From Volutella citrinella (Eukaryota; Ascomycota; Sordariomycetes; Hypocreales; Nectriaceae): a stretch of 64,000 nucleotides of DNA. A program made the translations under genes and the position numbers. Numbering within the stretch: position 1 is the stretch's first letter; each line of letters begins with the position of its first letter. The notes beneath the pieces were generated by a model. The model had not been told where the DNA came from. It saw nothing but the letters and a program-made list of their open reading frames with translations, and ran no database searches. The DNA lies in the NCBI GenBank assembly GCA_034401135.1, contig JAWZSP010000005.1:4464001-4528000 (forward strand), read 5' to 3'. This document shows positions 21,741-35,200 of this stretch, piece by piece.

Positions 21741-24700
21741 GGTTTTCTAAGAGTTCCTATATATTTTCTAATTCAGGCTAGTCTTTCTACTTAATTAAAT
21801 AAGTAGTTCTTCTATCTTTGAATTTCTTATCTAGGATTCGTTCTACTATCTACTCTTATAGTAGGATAATTTCTTCTGCTAATATAAAGTCGACGTGTCT
21901 ATTAGGGCATCCTCTGTCTTATATTCTGACCTAGATAGTTCCTTCCGCGGTTTCTAATAGTAATATATAGAATATTAAGTAGAGTAGTGATTTACTAAGG
22001 TCCAGTTTATAGTTATTTTTTAAGATTTTCTTTCTGATTTTAAATAGTCTAATAAATTTATAGTCGAGTTTTTTATTTTATTATTTTATTTTGAGATTTT
22101 TTATTAATAAGTAGACTATACTTCCTTTTTTAAAAGTCAGTACTAGCAACTATTTAAGGTTATAATATTTAATTATTTAGTTTTTAATAAATTTAAGTTC
22201 TATCTTTATTTCTTTATAAGTTTCCTTTAGTTTATCACTTTTCTATATTACTTTAATATTTACTAGTCCTTTTTTAGTATTTCTATAAATATCTAAGTTA
22301 TAATTATAAAGTGCGACTACTAGTATTATTTTAATACTACTATAATAGCTAGAGTTATATATAAATTATACTAATAGTAATAGCTCTACCTAGTTATTTT
22401 ATATATAGTTAATATAGTATCTAAGGTATTATTCTATCTCTTAATTAAGTTATTCTATCTATCTATCTATTTATAGTTTAAATATTATTAAAAGTTTGTT
22501 ATTAAGTCCGAGGTATCCTATTAGTCTATTAAAAAATTTTAAAGCGAATGTCAGGCCTCTGTCTAAGATGATCTCTATTAGTAATTTATATACTAAGATA
22601 ATATATTAGAAAAATATATAAAAAAGTTATTTTATATTTATTACTTTTTAAAACAAGATATAATATATAAATTTTATAAATCTATTAATAATAATAAAAA
22701 TACTATTATAATATACTCCTATTACTAGTTCTATTAATAATAGTAGCTTTATAATAAAGTCTATTATTACTAAGTATTATAATTATTTACTAACTGATAG
22801 GGGCTATAGTTCTTTATAAAGTTTATATTATAGTATCTTAGTTTTCTTATATATATTATATATTATAAAGACTTCTTCTACTTTTTATTTTATTTTTAGG
22901 AAGACATAATATTATTTTAGTTATTCCACTGTTTTTCTTACTCCTAAGTGTCCATAGAGTCTATATCTATATATTTCCTTAATAAGGGCTATTTGCAGTT
23001 CTTCAGGGACGTGTTCTTTATTTATTACAGAGAGTTCCAGGGTTACTAAAAGCAATCCGATTATAATAATTTTACTAATAGGGTTCTATATATAGTTACT
23101 ATTTTCATCTTTAGCAAGCAACTGTATTTTTATCTTTATTATTCCTAGTTCAAAGTCAGGTCTTTAGCTAATTGCATCAGCTCTCCCATTCTCCGTCCCC
23201 TTAATATATATAATAATATAGTCGAATTTTAATAGGTATTTAGTATACTATAGTTATTAGGCGTTGAGTTTCTAGGTTATAACGAAGTATGTAATATTTT
23301 TATAGTCTATATATACTTATACCTTGTGCTTACTTTCTTTAAGATAGTATTAGAATTCTTTAAATAAGTTAATAATTATAAGGAATTCTTTATTATAGAT
23401 AGGGTAGTGTAGTTCAGTCTTGTTTAATTTATATAAGTAGAATGCAATTAGGTAGAGGCGTCCTTTATTATCCTTCTAGCCTATCTGGGCTCCTAGTCCT
23501 CTATCTAAGGCATCGGTTTCCAGTATGACCTCTTTTTTAAGGTCGAATATTCTGAGCACTGGCTTGCTAAGGATAGCTTCCTTAACTTACTAGAAGGCTT
23601 CCTGTTCTTTTATTTCCTATTTAAACTTAACTCCTTTCCTTATTAAGTTAGTTATTAGTACTACTATCTTACTAAAGTCTCTAATAAAGCGTTAGTAATA
23701 GTTAGTAAATCCTAAGAATGATTATATTTCTTTAATATTAGTTAGTATTTACTATTCTTTGACTACTGCGACCTTCTTAGGGTCTATGTGGATTTCATTT
23801 AGCGAGATAATATGACCTAGGAACTCTACTTCTTATATATAGAAATGACTTTTCTCTGGTTTTATAAGGAGTTCTACTTTCTGTAGTTTTTATAGCACTT
23901 AGTATATATATTAAGTGTGTTCTTCCTCTATCCTTAAAAAGATAAGGATATTATCTAGGTAGTATATAACGAATATATTAAGGTATTCTTATAGTATATA
24001 GTTAATTATTTTTTAAAACAAGGCTAGAGTATTAGTCAGGCTAAATAGTATAACTAGATACTCAAAGAGTCCAAACTTGGTTTAGAATGCAGTTTTCCAC
24101 TCATTGCCTTTCTTAACTCTTATTAAGTTATAGGCTCTTTTTAAATCGAGTGCTATAAACTAATTTATACCCTAGAGTTAGTCTTTTATTTTTATAATTA
24201 GTAGAAGAAGTGTCCGATCCTTAAGAGTGATCTTATTAAACTATTAGTAGTTTATAACTAGACGAAGTTTACTGTTTTTCTTAGGGATAAATATAATAAG
24301 GTATCTTGCTTCTAAACTAGAGCTCCTTATATAGCCTTTTATAAGCATTTCCGTTAAGTATTCTTAAAGTATAGCTAATTCTTCTTAATTTAGGTTGTAG
24401 ATTTTAAAGAACTTAGGCTTCTCTCTGATTTTAAAAATAATCTTATAGTCCCATTGCCTATGGTTCAGCAATCCTATATCGAGACTTTCCGCAAACAGTT
24501 TGTTATACTACTTGTATAATTTAGGGATACTCTGGAGGCATTCCTCCGTTCTTTCCTTTTCCCTTCTAATAAAGTCTTTCTTTTTCTCAACATCTTCCCT
24601 TAGCATATTATCGATGTGCTAGAATTGTTTCTGTAGGAGCCTGATAATTTTACGCACTCTGCCTGTATGCAACCGTGTCTGTTTCCGTTGTATCCCTTTT

Positions 24701-27161
24701 GTTAGGGTTGCGTCCGTTTCTTAGACAGCGTCCTCGCTGCTAGTAGGTTCGTCCTTCCTGGTCTGAGTTCGAGATCTCTTATCTTAGAGCTTGTCGATGT
24801 GGGCATATAGGTTGTCCTATATAAGGCCTTCCCTCCAGTCGATAAGTAGGTTCCGTTATTTTAGCTATTTATAACCTAGTATAATCTGGTATGTCATAAC
24901 TCCGGCAATATCAAAGTTTATACCCTCATTCTTTCCTACTATAAATACTTTGTAATGCTTTAGAAAGTGTTGGATGTACCTGTTGTTATATGAGAATGAT
25001 TCGCCCTCGAGTCCGCTCAGTCAGTACTAGTCTTCCTCTGGTTTTACTTCCTAGTTTAACTATAGCTTGTTGACGAGTTCTAGTAAGATGTAGTTATATA
25101 GCGCTCTGCTATTTACAAGTACTATAATATTCTTCCCTTTAATCTATATAGTGGTTTCTAGTTAGGTCCTTTCTTTGTTGTCTGCGTTATCTGCGGTGTG
25201 GAGCTCTCCGATCCTTTTTGTCGGTTTTTGCGGGTCTTTAGGTCGTCCTAGTTACTCTGTTACTGGCGACTAGTGTCTTTTCCCATTCCCTGTTCATGCT
25301 ACAAGGCGATTTTTTCTTAGGCGTGCTTCCTGCACTGGGAATCTTGGTAATTTTTAGCGAGTCTAGAATCGCAGTAGAATTCCATTCTGATGCTGATGTA
25401 ATACTCGTCGATCCTCCTTGTCTTTATCCATCGTGCATCTGGCGCCTTGAGTACCGGTATTAGTCGGATGTCTCGACCGTCCTCTTGGGGTCTGATGGGG
25501 TAGGCGTCGTTTTGGTATTTCTCTGTGTAGTGGTAGCTGCAGCTTTGTGCGTAACAGCTGATCTATGCTAGTTTTTTGTGCTCGGGGTCCTCTGGTAGGT
25601 AGATCGCTTAGTCCCCGTTGTGCCATGGTGAGTACGCCTGGGTATTGTATCATGGAACCGCAGGGATCTGTCCTACTTCCCTTTCCTGGTATCTTCCTTC
25701 TGTCTTCTGGTGCGTTTCTTCCTGCCATTGGGCGATGTTTTCGATGATGTCCCCTATGATTTGTCGCGTCCTGTCAGGGTTTGGTTGTCATTCCGTACCT
25801 GGTGGTGCGATCTCGGTATAGTGCGGTTGGAGTCCGAGTAGTTGTGCTCTTGCGGCCTCGTCTTCTGTGAGCCGATACTCATCGCGTCCGTAGGTTCAGT
25901 GGTTGTGGAGTTTTTCCCTGATGTAGGAGTCGTATCCTTCTTATTGGTCTCGGGCCCATCTGCCTGTCTTTCCTTCAGCCATTGCGGGTTCATCCCACGG
26001 TAGTTGGGTCTCAGGTTCGGGCGATGAGTCTGGGGGCGTCGAGGACTCCCGTGGGGTGTACTTGCGCATTTTCCTGACCATCCCGATAGTTTTTAAGCCA
26101 ATGTCCTTAGGTTCCCCTATCTCTGTTGGCAGTGGTTCCCATTTCTTGAACCATTGCATCAATGTTGGTGCCGGTTTTTCCCGTGTCGGGTTTCCCGTGC
26201 CTTCGACTTCGTCGGTTTGCGGGTCAAGCCCCAATTGTTTAGCCAATTCTGCCTCTTCGACCGTAAGCCGGTTTTCTTCGTATTTATTTATTCGGTATTC
26301 CCACAGTTTGTGGGTGATATACTGGACCTGGTCCAGGCTTCCCTGTTTAGTGAGTTGTCTTGCCGCGCTATCTTGTAGGCTCTGCGCGAGTGGGGTGGTT
26401 TTGTTGTTTCGCGTCTCAGGCCAGTTGTCCTGCGGAGTGAGTCCTGCGAGCCTCGCTGTCTGGATTTCTGTTTCGGTAAGGGGTTCTCCCGTCTGTTGCT
26501 CGTACAGTTAGTGCTTTTCTTTAACTCGCTGAATTTCCTTTTATTAGTTTTCGGTGTAGCCTGCCCTGTCTGGGTGAAACGTTTCCTTTTGTAGGACGCC
26601 GATGACCTTCCTCATAGTGGTCCTCCCCGTGGTGTAGTTGCGGGACTCTGCGTTCTTCCGCTTCCACCGGGCGTAGTATTGTGAGGGGGTGTCTTGTTAT
26701 TCCTCCTCCGACTTGGGTTTGGCTTCTTCTTTAGTCTTGTAGAGATCGTGGCTATACAGCTGGACTTCTCCCGGGCTGGCGCCTGCGGTATCGTAGCCCT
26801 GTTTCCGTCCCATCTGTTTTCCAAGTACTCCCGCGGTCATCGTTCTGATCGCGGTCTGGGGTTCCTTAGTGAGGCTGCCGATGTGCCTCCTTTAGTTATT
26901 CCTCTGTGGGGGTGGCCTGAACTTATTGCGGACTTTATTTGGGTGGGTGCATTCCCTAGCCCCGTGTCCCTTTTGTCCACAGTCCCAACAGGTGAACTCC
27001 TTGTTTTTGTTCATCATCCCTATCATCATCAGTCCTGGTGCGTACCTATATGATGTATTAGTGCGTGGGGTGTTGTTGCGCTAGCGCTGCTTGTCTCTTC
27101 CTTTAAAGCGCTCGGGGTAGTAGGGGTCAAAGTTGGTTCCCCTTCTGTAGCTGGCCTTTTC
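21741..27161 (-). pseudogene. Gypsy A pol region (knuckle, RT, RNase H, integrase remnants)
   Basis: Downstream of gag the minus strand continues with a CCHC knuckle (CWDCGQKGHGARECTHP, about 26.94-26.99 kb), then long polar segments broken by TAG stops (open between about 25.36 and 26.25 kb). RT follows, with the catalytic box reading YYLDNILIFL at about 23.94-23.97 kb; LDDILI is expected, so the second Asp is Asn. From 24.6 kb leftward AT content rises and stops are frequent; RNase H and integrase are inferred from position and scattered residues only. Confidence 0.7.
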
Positions 27162-27911
27162 CTAACGTCGTTCGTGCTGTCGCTCATCGATTTTGATTGC
27201 CATAGCGATGTACTCTGTCAGCGTGTCAGGTCGGTCGGCTTTGAACAGTTCGTCCTTGACTTCCTCCTTCAGTCCTCGATAGAAGTGTTCCATCAGAGGT
27301 TCGTCGTCCCATTCGAGCCAGGCCGCGATTTGTCTGAACATGGCGGCGTAGGCTGCGGTGGATTTGGTTTGTCTGAGTTCAAGGAGCTGTGCTACAGCCT
27401 GGCGTTCCTCATTCACGTTTCCAAACGCGTCGCGTAGTGCCTCCTCGAAATTGTCCCAGTCTGCGAAGATGTTCTGGGTTTCCTGGTTTCTTGCGTCTTC
27501 GTCGTTTTCCAAGTAGTCTTTCATGATGGGTTCGAACCACGCGGCAGCGGTTCCTTCCAGGCACCCCTGGGTGAAGAGAACTTTAGCTTCGCCGCTGGCT
27601 AGGGTGTTGGGAAAGAACTTGAAGTAGACATTGAGACGGGTGAGGAAAGGTGTGACGTCGATTGCGTGTCCCTTGAACGCGATCGGCCGTGGTGGGCGTA
27701 TGTCCACTCCGGGGTCCCTTACGGGCGCCGGTGGTGGTGCCAGGGACATCGCATTCATGCGTTCTTCCATGCTGGCGATGAGGTTGCGGAGTCGCATGAC
27801 TTCGGCATTCGTTTCATCGTGGGTTGCGCTAGTACCATTGTACGCGGGCGGAGCTCCGGTGCTCTGGACGCCGTTGTTAGATGCGTTGGTACGAGGGTTG
27901 GCTCCAGACAT
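27162..27911 (-). CDS. Gypsy A gag polyprotein (N-terminal part)
   Basis: ATG at 27911, TAG at 27162-27164, 249 aa. Retrotransposon gag blocks are visible at about residues 115-240: GTAAAWFEPIMKDYL, WDNFEEALRDAFG, AAWLEWDDEPLMEHFYRGLK. A short predicted helix near residues 35-55 (VMRLRNLIASMEERM) could mediate assembly. The TAG follows QHERR and reading continues in the same frame toward the zinc knuckle, so the stop is probably a mutation and the true gag was longer. It is the longest undamaged ORF of the element. Confidence 0.85.
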   Translation of the reverse strand: MSGANPRTNASNNGVQSTGAPPAYNGTSATHDETNAEVMRLRNLIASMEERMNAMSLAPPPAPVRDPGVDIRPPRPIAFKGHAIDVTPFLTRLNVYFKFFPNTLASGEAKVLFTQGCLEGTAAAWFEPIMKDYLENDEDARNQETQNIFADWDNFEEALRDAFGNVNEERQAVAQLLELRQTKSTAAYAAMFRQIAAWLEWDDEPLMEHFYRGLKEEVKDELFKADRPDTLTEYIAMAIKIDERQHERR

Positions 27912-27975
27912 AGTTGGGGGTGAAGAGGTATTGCTCAGTGATACGCGAGGTCAATCTGAACAAGAGCTATCAACG

Positions 27976-28376
27976 TGTGACAATCGGGTAGGTTCCTAAC
28001 TGTGTAAACCTAGTATAATATACTGGGGGTTTATATTAGCAGAATCAACGTGGTATATACTCTGAGCGATAGTTCAGTCAATCTTTATAAAAGATCTCAG
28101 GTCATGTCTAGTAATAGTTAAATAGGTATTTAAGGTAACTAAGTAGTATTAATAGCTAAAGAGCTGTCTGTGCTATATGTCTACTCTTTATCACTCTATA
28201 TAGTTATCTAGCTGTTTAGGATCGTTGGGATTGTTTAGAGATCCTATCGATCTGTGTTGTCCTACTCGGTTAGATCGATACTAGATCCCTTCAATCTTAC
28301 TTTAATTAGTGTATATATATAGGGTCCCTGCAAGGTCATATGTAGGCCGTGTCTTTAGTTGGGCTGGGTCCTGACA
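27976..28376 (-). repeat. Gypsy A 5' LTR (401 bp, little mutated)
   Basis: Plus orientation begins TGTGACAATCGGGTAGG and ends GGGTCCTGACA. It retains more G and C than the partner LTR at 20608-21008 and is followed by the ATTAG duplication. A truncated copy lies at 60405-60463. Confidence 0.9.
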
Positions 28377-30787
28377 ATTAGCTTAAGGAAAATACTAATA
28401 TATAAAAGTTATAATATTAATAACTTAAATATAAAATTATAATCTTCTTTTTTATTTATACCTATAGGTTATTATAGTAAGTAGTAATATATTTTTTTAA
28501 AATTAGTTAATTATTTATATTAAAGACTTTTAAATATATATTTAAGAGTATAATAAAACTATATATAGCCTTTATTAAGTAACTAAATAAGAGCTTTATT
28601 ATAGAAGATATAATATTAAACCTTAAAATAAAGGCTTTTATAAGCTATATTAATACTATTAATAGTATATATATTATAGTATATATTCCTAAGTAATAAA
28701 AAAATAACTTTTAGAATTATAAGAGTTAAGTAACTTAGAATATACTTATAATTATATAAACTAATAGTTCCTTTTTATATATATTAGCTAGGGTAGAAGG
28801 TTATTTTTATAATTTATTACTTACTTAGGCTACTTTAATAAGGAAGTTAAAGATTTTATAAAGAAGGTTTATACTAAAAAATATAGGCTTTAAAATCTAG
28901 AAGGGAATTCTTATACTTTATATAAATATTTATTATTATCTTAATAACTAGGAATATACTAATATAAAACTAATTAATAAAAAGGAATTATATAACTTAT
29001 ATTATATAAAAATCTAGATTATTATTAAGTAGGTATTTAATATACTAAAATAAAAGTTTAAGATTATTAAGAATAACTTACTAAAATACTTTTTTAAAAA
29101 CTAAGTATAAATTATATATACTATTATAAGCTTTTAGAACTTTATACTATTTATAATAAGTAAGTAGCTTTTTATACTAATAAAAGCTATAAATCTTAAA
29201 AAAGCTTATATTATTATAATAAAGCTAGTTAAGATAAAGACTTTTTTATAGCTTTATAACTATATTATAATAGAAAATTAGTATTAATATAAATTATATA
29301 TAAGTATATAAGTATAAGTATCTTTATTATAATAAAGTATTAAGAAAGGTAAAAAAAAGTAAAAAGAAAAAAAGGAAAGAAAAGTATTTTTAAGTAAGTT
29401 AAAAAGTTAGGGCTTTTTTATATAACTACCCTGCTTTTTATAATAACTATATATAACTCCTAGTAGCTCTTTTTTATAAAGCTATATTATTAAAGTTAAT
29501 AAGTTTTTTAAAAGTTAGTAATAATTATAATATATTTATTTTACTTATTATATAACTAATAATAATCTAAAAATTAAAAGGAAAATCTTATTAAAAAGCC
29601 TAAGACTAAATATATTACTTAGTATATATATATAATAGGAAAATAGTCTTAAAATATAGTTTATTTTTATATTAAAAATTATTATTATAATAAGCTATTA
29701 ATAAAAAAGTTCCTAGAAGAAATACTAGTATAAAGCAGTTATAATATACTTTATACCTTATATATAGCCTCTTTTATACTTTTTATATAACTAGCCTGCT
29801 ACTCTCTTAAGCTCCTAATTATTAAAATATACTATTTATTAATTAAATAGTATTTTTTATATACTTCTTATTTACTTTTAAAATAAATAGTATTTTAGTA
29901 TAAATTTCTTATTATTAATCTTATAATATTTACTCTTTAATTAATACTCTTAATAATAATATTTTTTATTTATTTTTTTATCTATTATATTAATCAGGAT
30001 TAGTAAGTAAAAGTAGAGGTATTATATAATACTATTATAATTTAGCTTAAAAATAGATAGCTTATATTTACTATTAAAAGGGCTTGCAGGTACCTAAAAA
30101 AGTAGTTAAAAAAGGGTATAAAAAGATATATATAGCCCTAGTTATAAGTACTAAGTAAACTGACTTATATTATTTTAATAAGGTCTTTAGTAAGGTTTAT
30201 TAAAAAAAAGAACTTAATAATTATATTATATAATTAATTTATATAATAAAAATAAAATAAAAATATAAATATATACCTTAAGATATAGTTTATATATAGT
30301 TAATTTTTTATATATATATAAGCTTAGGAATATTATTTTTTATAAATATAAACTTTATTAAATTAATAATTTATTTTAGTACTTAATATTTTAAAAATAG
30401 TGCCTTATATAACTAGATTTAGTAGAATAAAAAAAATACCCTTTTAAATAGTTAATACTAATAGCTGCCTTTAGCTCTTATTAACTTTTTTAACTTCTTT
30501 ACTTAAATATACTTATAATAATACCTTCTTAATATTAACCTTATTACTAAAACTATTTTATACTACTATAGTTAATAATATAACTATTTTTAAAATAAAT
30601 TTTACAACTTAGTCTTCTAAAAGTATAAACCTAGTACTAATATCTTTAATTATAATAATAATATTACTAATACTAAGTTTATAATAAGTATAAATAGCTT
30701 TAAAGTAGTTTATTATAAAGCTTATAAAAATATTAATAAAAGATATTATTTTTTATAATACTAATAACTTAGTTACCTTTCTAATTA
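28377..30787. other. RIP desert, unclassified repeat remnant
   Basis: About 2.4 kb of extremely AT-rich sequence dense in TA and with no ORF above 60 codons. Protein-like residues cannot be read with confidence on either strand. It is the left part of the DNA into which Gypsy B inserted, its right part being 37800-38630. Confidence 0.5.
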
Positions 30788-30792
30788 ATAAG

Positions 30793-30996
30793 TGTGAGGA
30801 TCCAGCCACATCCAGCGCAGCCGCCGCACTGGCGGAGGAACTTTAGTCCGGTTGGCGCCAGCTAACCGCCAGAGGCTCGGCAAGCTTCCGCTGAGCTTGC
30901 GCATAGAACGGAGGACCTTAAGTAAAAGTAAATATACCAGCCTGACCCTAAGGGCATACTCTTCCCTAGCTTCAAGCTCTTAGCTATCCCCTTACA
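30793..30996 (+). repeat. Gypsy B 5' LTR (204 bp)
   Basis: It starts TGTGAGGATCCAGCC and ends ATCCCCTTACA. Differences from the 3' LTR seen by eye: CTAACC/CTGACC, GCATAG/GCATTG and CCCTAGC/CCCCAGC. Confidence 0.95.
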
Positions 30997-31031
30997 ATTC
31001 TTTTACTTCTTTATAGAAGCTAGCTCCAAGT

Positions 31032-32171
31032 ATGTCTGCACACGGACAGGCCGTTCCCCTGCGAGACGAGCAGTCGCTGACTACTGCGCGAATTACCACC
31101 CCCTTTCTATCAGACCGACCGCAATTATCAGACGAGGACCGATTGACGCCCTCTATCGAAGACGAGCAGGTCCCTAGCACACAGGCCGGGCTTAGTGACC
31201 CACTGGCAGCCATGATCCTTCAACAAATGACAAACCAGAACGAGCTCATTCGCCAATTGATCGCCAAGCGCTCGCCAGAAGAACGCGAATACGAACGACC
31301 CCCGAGATACAGCTATAAGATACTCTAGGAAGATGACAACAACACTGCTATTAATGACTGGATCAAGGCGATCGAGACAGGGAATAGTTTCCGGAAGCGT
31401 GCCTCCGTGGCACAAAGGATTTATTAGGCATAAACGCAAATGTGCTACAGGAAGCAGCAAAGTTGGCGAACGCACGTCAGAGGCCTAGCGAACGAAGACC
31501 CCACATGGGATAACTTCATCGGGTTTATGCGACAGCAACACGTCGACCCACGTTTAAAGGAACGCCAACTCCGCAATAAACTTGAGGCCCATCGTCAGAA
31601 GGTCGCCGAGTCGCCGTCAGAGTTCTTCCAGGCATAGAGAGCAACCCACGCCTCCCTAGGCACACAAGGACTTGACAACAACCCAACGGTAGCGCACCAC
31701 TTCTACTACCGCTTAAGGAAGGACTTACGTAATGAGATCGATCGACAAATGGTTGAGTTACTGAACGTCCGGGATGTTATTAACAAGGCCGAGCGGATCT
31801 GGATCTATCTCAGCGCAACAAGCGGCGACACTTCGGCAAATCACCGCAAACGCACATCAGACCATGCAAGACCAGACACCAACCCGAAGAAACACAAACC
31901 GGGACACAATCCAGAAAGAGGAGAGAGAGGCCAACCTCAACGGAACCCCGACCAAGGCACCCACGCACAGAAGAAGCCTTGGAAGGCCAACCCGCAGAAA
32001 CAGCAATGCCGCCGCTGTGGGCGACCGAACCACAAGGATGCCAACTGCTTCGCGAAGAAACACCAGAACGGATCGCTCCTAGCGACCCCAGCACCAGCCC
32101 CACTACCAAAGGCTACGGTGCAGGAGGTCATGTTCCGGCTACCGGCCGACGACTCCTCGGAAAACGAGTAG
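31032..32171 (+). pseudogene. Gypsy B gag with CCHC zinc knuckle
   Basis: ATG at 31032 opens a frame read as gag but interrupted by TAG or TAA stops near 31327, 31425-31433 and 31636. Open parts include DWIKAIETGN, RQQHVDPRLKERQLRNKLEA and HHFYYRLRKDLRNEIDRQM. The C-terminal basic region ends in CRRCGRPNHKDANC, a CX2CX4HX4C knuckle that binds nucleic acid. The final open piece is 31749-32171 (TAG). The lesions mean no full Gag can be made without suppression. Confidence 0.8.
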
Positions 32172-32229
32172 GCGCTGGTAGTGAAGCAGCACCGCTGGCG
32201 CCCGAACCCACTACTACTATTCCAATCGG

Positions 32230-35200
32230 CCAAATAGTCAAGGGTAATGCAATTGTTATCCAAGGATGCCAAGAGCGACAAGTCGTCGTGGACATGGACA
32301 CTTGCGCACAAGTTGATCTTGTGAGCAACTGTCTAATCTCGCAGATGGGTCTCCAACCACTCGCGGGAGCCAAGGTCCCTGAGCTACAGAACTAGCAAGG
32401 TATTACTAGCCAGAAGGGTGGCCAGGCATACAGGATTGGATTCTTCCTAATCGACAGGCACGGTTGGCCACGCAAGATCTACCGTAACTTCATTAGCACG
32501 GACCGGCCTGAGGGCTCCAGCGACCTACTCCTATCCAATAATTCAATAGGCCGAGAGGGCATCTCTATCTCAACGACCGCTCGCACATGGCAGTACGATG
32601 CAGTATCCATCGCCGACCCAGAATCCTTCGCATCCGAAGTCGCGGAGCAGCAGGAGAAGGCCTACATTCTCTATACATACGGCGCTGCTTCAAACGAGGA
32701 CCGCGAAATGGCGTCCCTAGACAAGAAGCTACCGAGCGAAATAGTACTACTACCTGCTGAGCTTGCGAAGTTTGCGCGAGCATTCGACGAACAATTAGCA
32801 AAAGAACCGCCGCTTCTACTAGATGCGGAACATGCGATTGACATACAGGAGGGAAAGACACCCCTATTCGGGCCTCTTTACCCCCTAGATGAGAAGAGAA
32901 GTAAGGTACTCTTGGAGTATCTTACAGAACAGCGAGCAGCAGGTCGCATTAGTAAGAGCGAAAGCTCTGCGGGTGCTCCTATCCTATTCGTTCCTAAAAA
33001 AGATGGGACCCTGCGCTTATGTGTAGACTACCGGGGGCTTAATGCAGTCACTATAAAGAACCGGTATCCCCTACCCTTGATCGGCGAGCTGTTGGACCGC
33101 CTTTCCCGTGCAAAATGGATATCCACAATCGACCTCCGGGATGCGTACCACCGCATCCGGATCAAGAAGAGCGACCGCTGGAAGATAGCGTTCCGAACGC
33201 GGTACGGCCACTTCGAATATAATGTAATGCCTTTTGGCCTCACTAATGCACCAGCGACCTTCCAGGCATACGTACACCGGGCGCTCGCCGGACTGTTGGA
33301 CACATGCTGCATCGTATACCTAGATAACATCATCATCTACTCTCAAACAAGGGAGGAACACACTAAGCACTTGCACCAAGTCCTAGAGAGGCTACAAGCC
33401 GCACAGCTCTACGCTAAACTATCAAAATGCTCCTTCTACCAACAAGAGATAACCTTCCTAGGTTATCGCATTACACAGGAGGGCATTGGGATGGAGCCGG
33501 AACGAGTCCGATCTATCACCGAATAGAAGCCGCCCACATCAGTGCGAGAGCTCCAAGTCTTCTTAGGATTCTGTAACTTCTACCGAAAGTTCATTTTCCA
33601 CTATTCTACGGTAGTATCCCCAATAACAGATCTGCTAAAAGGCAGCCATCAGGGAAAGAAGGCAGGGGAATTCCAATAGCCGGAGAGCGCTGCGATAGCT
33701 TTTGAGCTGCTAAAGCAAGCCTTCAGCTCCGCGACTGTTCTCCGACACTGGGACCCTACACTACCCACAAGGGTGGAAACCGACGCCTCAATCAAGGCGA
33801 TCGCGGGCATCCTTGCCCAGCTACATGAAGGCCAATGGCGTCCAGTCGCGTACTTCTCGCACAAACTGTCAGAGACAGAGAATAGATGGGGTACTGGTCA
33901 ACAGGAGCTTCTAGCAGTCCTAGAGTCCCTAGAGCACTGGAGCCACTACCTACAAGGACTGTCAGAGCAGTTTACCCTGCTCACAGACCATGAAGCGTTG
34001 CGACAGATCCTCAAGGCCCCGGCGAAAGATCTCCAAGGAAGACTAGCCAGATAGGTATATCAGCTCTCAGAGTTCGATTTTGAAGTGAAACACCGCCCTG
34101 GTATAAACAACCCAGCGGACGGCTTATCAAGGAGGCCAGACTACACTAAAGGTCAGCCTACCTACAGCAACGTGTTGCCAAGTTTAGCCCGTAAGCTGAA
34201 TCTCATTGAGAGCCTACCGCCAGACTTACGGCGAATGATCGCGAGTCAAAAAGGCAAAACTGAGGTAGCAAGAGCGTTTATCCAGACAGTGAAGACCAGT
34301 CTAGCTAGGCCGCTCCGAACCCAAGAACCAAGGGCTTCCTCGCCCTTGCAATGCAGCCCCTCAGGCGAGCTGCCACAATGCGCTATATATACCACGATTA
34401 CTGGAGGCCGAAGAGGCACACTGGGGAAACTAGCGGGGAGCAGCGTACCCACAGCATCGGCTTCCCAGGGCGACATTCGCGGAGAACGCGCCAAGGACCT
34501 GGAAGAAGCTGGGGTCATTGTTCTAGACCAATGCATCCCACGCCCTGTAATAAGAGAACTCATGAAGGGCGAAACGGCATTCTTAGTACAGCCATCTCAT
34601 AAGCTAGAAGCGCTGGTTCGGGGGCTGCAGACCACCGACCCAGAATGCATAGCTCATGCGGAGGCACTGCGCACTAACGCCGGGAAGAAGAACTACCAGG
34701 TTGACCAAGATAGCACCTTGTTCTTTAAGGGCAGGCTCGTGATTCCAAAGGAAAGATCCTTACGGCAAGAGATCCTTCGCCGACACCATAATAACCCGAG
34801 ATCAGGGCATATAGGAGCTGCAAAGACCCTAGAATTAATCTCACGAAAATTCCATTAGACCAACCTCTCTGAGGATGTCCGGGAGTACATAAAAACCTAT
34901 GACCTATGCCAAGGCGTACGCACGCCAAGGCATCGGCCTTATAGCAAACTGCAAACATTACCGCTGCCATCACATCCTTTCCAGGAAATCAGTATGGACT
35001 TCATCACCGGACTGCCACAAAGTGCGCAGCCAAATGGCGAGCCGGCGGATGCAATCCTTGTGATTGTCTGCAGAATGACCAAGTACGCACTCTTCATCCC
35101 AACAACAAAGCGGCTGAACGCCGCACAGTTGGCGGGCATCCTCCACAAGCACCTTGAGTGTAAATACGGCACCCCAGAAGGAATCGTCAGTGATAGAGAC

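Larger units (their letters stand above)
20608..28376 (-). mobile_element. Gypsy A LTR retrotransposon, full length but dead
   Basis: A 7.77-kb element on the minus strand with 401-bp LTRs at both ends and a perfect 5-base target duplication ATTAG (20603-20607 and 28377-28381). Order on the minus strand: 5' LTR (27976-28376), gag (27911-27162), zinc knuckle about 26.95 kb, pol with RT about 23.2-24.6 kb, RNase H/integrase-like RIP-mutated sequence to about 21.8 kb, an opposite-strand ORF at 21.1-21.7 kb, 3' LTR (20608-21008). The gag half has normal GC and few stops; the pol half and the 3' LTR are AT-rich with TAG/TAA stops throughout. Confidence 0.9.

Noticed and set aside
26056..26511. Plus-strand ORF in Gypsy A
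   Set aside because: Shadow of the minus-strand gag-pol reading; Cys/Ser-rich composition typical of antisense.
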